64,000 bases of DNA from Tetranychus cinnabarinus (taxonomy: Eukaryota > Arthropoda > Arachnida > Trombidiformes > Tetranychidae), in NCBI GenBank assembly GCA_022266195.1, contig WHVY01000001.1, forward strand, positions 2,356,001 to 2,420,000. The letters run 5' to 3'. Within the stretch, counting starts at the first letter, position 1; each line of letters starts with the position of its first letter. Position numbers and translations under genes: made by a program. The notes beneath the pieces are model-generated. The model was not told the origin of the DNA. It searched no databases and worked only from the letters and a program-made list of their open reading frames with translations. Below are positions 59,151 to 64,000 of this stretch, one piece after another.

Positions 59151-60213
59151 CAAAAGAAAGTGTTCAAAGTCCAAGGTGAAAATTCCTCGTAGGTTGAATC
59201 CAACTTCGGTTAAATTCAACCGTACACAGGTCATCAATAACTTGAGAGATAAGTGTCGGTTGAATTTGCATCATCTTGCCATATTATAGTTAAGCAATCT
59301 GATCAATGAAATCTTGATAAAAAGGATTTGAAAAGTTACATTTAAAATTAATCTCTACTTTTTCTCATTTTGATTTTACTATTTCTAGATGATCACAATT
59401 CTTGCAATCAGAACTATTAACTTTATTGGCAGCAAAAGCAGCGAGTATATTCATTACAGCTATGGAATTGAAAGCCAATGCTCCAACGCCAACCAGAGCA
59501 TAATCGAAAAGATCACTTCCCGTTCCAATGAAAATAGCAGCAAAGAGGATGAAATTACCTGCACAAGACACGATCAGGAAACCTTAAAAAACAGCATACA
59601 TAAGCCAACGCTTTCTTTTCAATTTATCGGTTTCTTTTAGAAGTGACTGGCCATAGCAATTACAAGATTCGAGGCGAAATTTGGCGAAAGTGACGATCAT
59701 TGCATTGTGGACAAACATCCAGACGATGGATATGCACCATTGAAGTCAGCTAAAATAGTCCAGAAAGCTGTTGTTATTGAAGTCAACCAATTGGTGTGAT
59801 TTAATGGATTGCTAAAGTAGGCATAAGTTAGCCATCCAGTGCAGGCACAACTTAACGATGGATTGCTCGTTTTGTAAAAGAAACCAAATAGATAAAAAAC
59901 TTGCCTCAAGAGGGAACAACCAACTGGTGTTAATATTAAACAAATGTATTCATCTTGTAAAAAGACGATACAATGACATTTTATAAGCAATATAATTCCT
60001 GTGATGTCGAGAACTGCTTCAATATAATATTTTACTTTTCTGGCGATAGCCTCAGATAGTTGTTAACCAGGCATAACCAGAACGCTCTAGATAATTAAGC
60101 AAATCAACAGATTGTTGTACTGTTAATTGACGGGCCAGTTGACGGAGCAAAATGGAGTTAGGAGGCTGGTTATCAAAACGGATTTCGAATATTTGATACA
60201 ATGTATAATTCAT
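59151..60213 (-). pseudogene. Gustatory-type receptor pseudogene, copy 2
   Basis: Closely related to the copies at 53643-55402 and 62050-63658 but broken. After the N-terminal part (60213-60052, ending WLTTI) the Arg codon CGA of copy 3 is TGA, a nonsense change. It is followed by small shifts, a deletion of about 65 codons covering the second membrane region (the block from RLLLGDIF to CGTFM is missing), a further frameshift near ADFNGAYP and a loss in the NRIYNFIYQ region. The end of exon 1 and the fused exon 2-3 (to 59151) are still recognisable. No last exon of its own is found. It cannot make a full receptor. Confidence 0.85.
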
Positions 60214-62049
60214 GTCTTGACGATGGTAAAACTTCTTTGGTTTAATTATGATTTCAGCAAATTTCTTTGATCTCTCTCCCTCTATCTCATTGTGCATTAA
60301 CTTTTTTTCATTTTATTTATCAAGAAATCGATCTCGATTGAATAAGTCATCATGCACAAGATGCATTAATGATTCAGGTTAGTCATAGTAGTGTTTGTGT
60401 TTGAGTTGAAAAGGATCTGATTGACTATTATAGTTAGCTTGATAATGAGCAATAATTATAAATAGCTGAAACTGATTTCTCTAGTTTTTTGCTTTATATT
60501 CTACGCAAGAAAAATGAATACGCGAATTAAAGAAATGAAATGAAAGCGATTAAGTCCAAATAAGCTAACGTTTCAGAAATTCAATTTCATTATCTGGTAC
60601 TTTACTGTAACCCTAAAAACTGAATTCTGTGTGCTTAACAAACTATTAAGAGTAAAACAAGTCTCGTGAAATACACAAAAAATTGATATTTGGATACATT
60701 TAAGAACACATTTAAAATAATTTTCATTAACAACAAATTCACCACAAAAGGAAACCCGCGTCAAAACACAGACATCTGAACGATTTGAAAGTCAAAGAAA
60801 GATAAGACAACCCGAATTAACTAGAGCTGAAATACATTTCTAATGATAAACTGTAACATTGATACATTGTATTTAATGGCAACTACTGATCTATTAGTTG
60901 AAAGAATACAATGTATAATTTTATTGATTTATGACTTTTAATTGTATAAATCTTCTTTACATTGATAACATAACATTATTCAAAGAAATATTTTATAATA
61001 AATGAAATCATTTATCGAATATTTGATTTGATAAGCTTTAACCATTGTTTTATGATGATAGCTCATGAGTTTATGGACTATACCACGCAAATTTAACTAG
61101 AGTTTGATTTTTTTCTTATGCATAAATGCAAAGCCTTTAAATTAAATCCACTTGTATATCTCATTAGTTTGAGCTTATGTATCAATATCTACATCTATAC
61201 AATATATAAAGTCAATGTATCAAATTTTTGCGTCAAGGTTGTCACCAATCTGAGCGGGTTCTAGGAAAAGCGTAAAGTGTCTTTCGACTAAAACGACAAA
61301 AATAGGAAACCTAACCTCGGAATTCAGATCTCTAAGAAATTCGTGAAAATAGAGGCTGGGAAAAAATGTAAAATCCGTATCCAGTAACATTGAGAGAGTG
61401 GGGAAAACTTTTGTTATTCAGGTTGATGGTTGATTGTAGGACCAGAATTTTATGTAAAACTTTGTCATTTGAGTAAAGAGTAAAGAGGGGACCGGAATAG
61501 CACCACCAATTTTTACCATCTTTTCACAATCTTTTCATCGTATTGTCCACCAAATCAAACATCGTCACTTTTTAAAGATACTTTTCTCAACAAAATTGTC
61601 CACTAAATTGTCTATCACTTTTTTCTGCCACATTTTCAAAGAAATTTTTATAAGATTATCCCCCATTTGGAACTCAGATTCTTGCGAAAATTATTTTCAG
61701 GGTGGAAGGTAAAAAATCCGTATTCAAAAGCATTTTAAAGTGAAGCAAATTGTTTTTTAGTTTAATGACGATATGGTTTATAATAATTTATAAGATGATT
61801 CCTGACGCTTTTTGATGCTTCAATAAATTCATTTATTATATTTGGATCATGAAATGGCATGAGATTCCAAGAACACTGCATATGTTCATAGTCCTTTCAT
61901 CTCGTTCTCCTTTTCATCCTTGTGCAATATTATTCCATTATTTTCTAGGTCCTGGAATTTCATGTGAAACTTCTTGACACCAAAGAAAATGAGCGTGATC
62001 ACCATTTAAATAGCAGGATATCCATGATGGATAGCGACATTAAAAATTT
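60214..62049. other. Spacer between receptor copies 2 and 3
   Basis: Upstream promoter-like region of copy 2 (to about 60450), then spacer blocks shared with 57608-58980. No gene. A related short G-rich block recurs at about 61690-61740. Confidence 0.5.
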
Positions 62050-63658
62050 TCACCAGGATGTCGAAGTATTTTCCTGATTTGTCACATTTTGTACTTGAAC
62101 AGGGACACTTGACTGTTGATTAGAGCTTGATCTATTAAAATTTGTTATGAACATCAGCATTAAACTGGCGTTTTCTGTCAGGTACTGAACTCAAAGTAAA
62201 GTACACAAAAAAATCACATAATTCATCGATTAGACTCATCAATATTTTATGATGTTTAGTCAGTCTAACTACTTGAAAATTTATATTTGCTACAAAACTT
62301 TAACGAACGTCAATTTAAATTAGATAAAATCATACCAAAAGAAAGTGTTCAAAGTCCAAGGTGAAAATTCCTCGTAGGTTGAATCCAACTTCGGTTAAAT
62401 TCAACCGTTCACACGTCATCAATAACTTGAGAGATAAGTTTCGATTGAATTCGCATCGTCTTACAATCTTATAGTTAAGCAATCTGATCAATGAAATCTT
62501 GATAAAAAGGATTTGGAAAAATATATTTAAGGTTAATCTTTACTTTTTTTCATTTTAATCCACTATTTCTAGATGATCACAATTCTTGCAATCGGAACTA
62601 CTAACTTTATTGGCAGCAAAAGCAGCAAGTATATTCATTACAGCTATGGAATTGAAAGCCAATGCTCCAACGCCAACCAGAGCATAATCGAAAAGATCAC
62701 TTCCCGTTCCAATGAAAATAGCAGCAAAGAGGATGAAATTACCTGCACAAGACACGATCAGGAAACCGTAAGAAAACAACAGTCCCAAATCAACATTATG
62801 TTGATAGATAAAATTGTAAATGCGATTTTGTTGAGCCAAGAATTTGTAAATAGCTTTCTTTTCAATTTTAAAAGTTTGATTTATAAGTGACTGTCCATAG
62901 GAACTACAAGATTCGAGGCGGAATATGGCGCAAGTGACGACCATTGCATTGTGGACAAACATCCAGACAGTTGGATATGCACCAGTGATATAAATGAAGT
63001 CAGCTAAAATAGTCCAGAAAGCTGTTGTTATTGAAGTCAACCAATTGGTGTGATTTAATGGATTGCTAAAGTAGGCATAAGTTAGCCATCCAGTGATAGC
63101 ATAACTTAACGGTGGAAGGCTCGTTTTGTAAAATAAGCCAAGTAGATAAAAAACTTGCCTCAAGAGGGAACAATCAACTGGTGTCAACATGAATGTGCCG
63201 CAATCGAAGCGTTTTTTTCTCAACAGATGAAATTGTCTCAGTATGATAACATTGCCAAGGCGTTCGATCAGAAAACTGAAATATCTCAATCCTACCGTAA
63301 GCACCAAAAGCATGGTTAAAACCATATTTTGTATACCATGAGATGGTGAACCAATGAATATATCACCTAATAGTAAACGAGTGTATTCATCTTGTAAAAA
63401 GACGATACAAAAGCACTTTATAAGCAATATAATTCCTATGATGTCGAGAGCTGCTCCAATATAATAATATCTTCGTTGGATTTTTTTCTTCTGGCGATAG
63501 CCTCGGATAGTCGTTAACCAGGCATAACCAGAACGCTCTAGATAATTGAGTAAATCAACAGATTGTTGTACTGTTGAATGGCGGGCCAGTTGACGGAGCA
63601 AAATGGAATTATGGGGTTGGTTATCCAAGACGGATTCCGAATATTTGATATAATTCAT
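62050..63658 (-). CDS. Gustatory-type 7-TM receptor, copy 3
   Basis: Three exons, 63658-62606, 62497-62336, 62184-62050, all phase 0, give 449 residues. Exon 1 is exactly as long as in copy 1 (351 codons) and highly similar throughout. Exon 2 here is the fusion of exons 2 and 3 of copy 1: the intron between SLSLK and LLMTCERL has gone without loss of a base. The C-terminal block NLTEVGFNLRGIFTLD and final membrane segment are present, and the polar tail (PSVPVQVQNVTNQEN...) resembles the fragment at 58134-58403 rather than copy 1. All splice signals look good, so it should be functional. Same chemoreceptor role as copy 1 by family. Confidence 0.82.
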
Positions 63659-64000
63659 ATTTCGACGATGGTAAAACTTCTTTGGTTTAATTATATTTTG
63701 AATTTATACATTTATACATTTTTATATATATTGTTTTAAATTCAAGCCCTCTAACTCACTTTTCATTAACTATTTTCATTTGATTTATCAAGAAATCGAT
63801 TTCAATTGAATAAGTCATCATGCACGAGATGCATCAATGATTTTAATGATTTAGTATCGTTTATGTTTGAAAAGGATCTGATTGATAATTATGGCTATGA
63901 ATTTGCATTCTTATTACCTAATAGTATTTCAAGTTAAATATTTTTGAATAATTGTTTATTCAAAGTTGAATTGTATCTATGTGAGCATATGACATTAGTC
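63659..64000. other. Upstream region of receptor copy 3
   Basis: Matches the region upstream of copy 1 (55715-55940), including TCATCATGCACGAGATGCAT, and runs off the window edge. Further units may follow. Confidence 0.5.

Noticed and set aside
1..64000. CRISPR arrays, operons or ribosome binding sites
   Set aside because: The window is eukaryotic; no regularly spaced repeat-spacer structure is present.

Overview
This window is animal nuclear DNA: AT-rich, spliceosomal genes with mostly short introns, abundant simple repeats, and broken as well as complete mobile elements. The gene content (Vps34, eRF3, Jun, a JHAMT-like methyltransferase and a tandem cluster of 7-TM gustatory-type receptors with phase-0 introns at the 3' end) points to an arthropod. 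The compact receptor array and short introns suggest a mite such as a spider mite; that assignment is inference. All exon boundaries were read by eye from GT/AG signals, frame continuity and remembered family resemblance, with no search run.

Layout. 1-1.9 kb: 5' part of a non-LTR retrotransposon on the minus strand, whose two ORFs overlap at a TAATG stop/start. 3.3-7.0 kb: the class III PI3-kinase Vps34 in nine exons. 9.1-11.3 kb: a minus-strand secreted protein rich in Val-Pro and Tyr/Ser. 13.6-13.8 kb: a near-perfect 182-bp hairpin MITE. 15.7-17.0 kb: a JHAMT-like methyltransferase. 18.0-19.8 kb: translation release factor eRF3, whose N- and C-terminal parts lie in different frames joined at an A7 run. 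20.8-21.8 kb: an orphan type II membrane protein. 21.8-31.9 kb: a gene-poor stretch ahead of the AP-1 subunit Jun (32.4-33.4 kb). 39.5-46.6 kb: two apparently identical Spot14/MID1IP1-like genes as 993-bp inverted repeats around a 5.1-kb spacer holding a broken DHHC palmitoyltransferase. 46.6-53.6 kb: no gene seen. 53.6-64.0 kb: tandem gustatory-type receptor units (two complete genes, one pseudogene, one 3' fragment, all minus strand) interrupted by a complete Tc1/mariner-type transposon.

The conserved single-copy genes serve unrelated housekeeping or regulatory roles (endosomal lipid signalling, translation termination, transcription, isoprenoid or hormone-type methylation) and form no operon-like system. 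The most notable points are the eRF3 frame break at a perfect slippery heptamer, a stop-free intron in Vps34 that would insert a membrane-like segment before the C-terminal tail, the identical inverted gene pair, precise intron loss between receptor paralogs explained by a 7-bp direct repeat, and a MITE sharing terminal sequence with the resident Tc1/mariner element.
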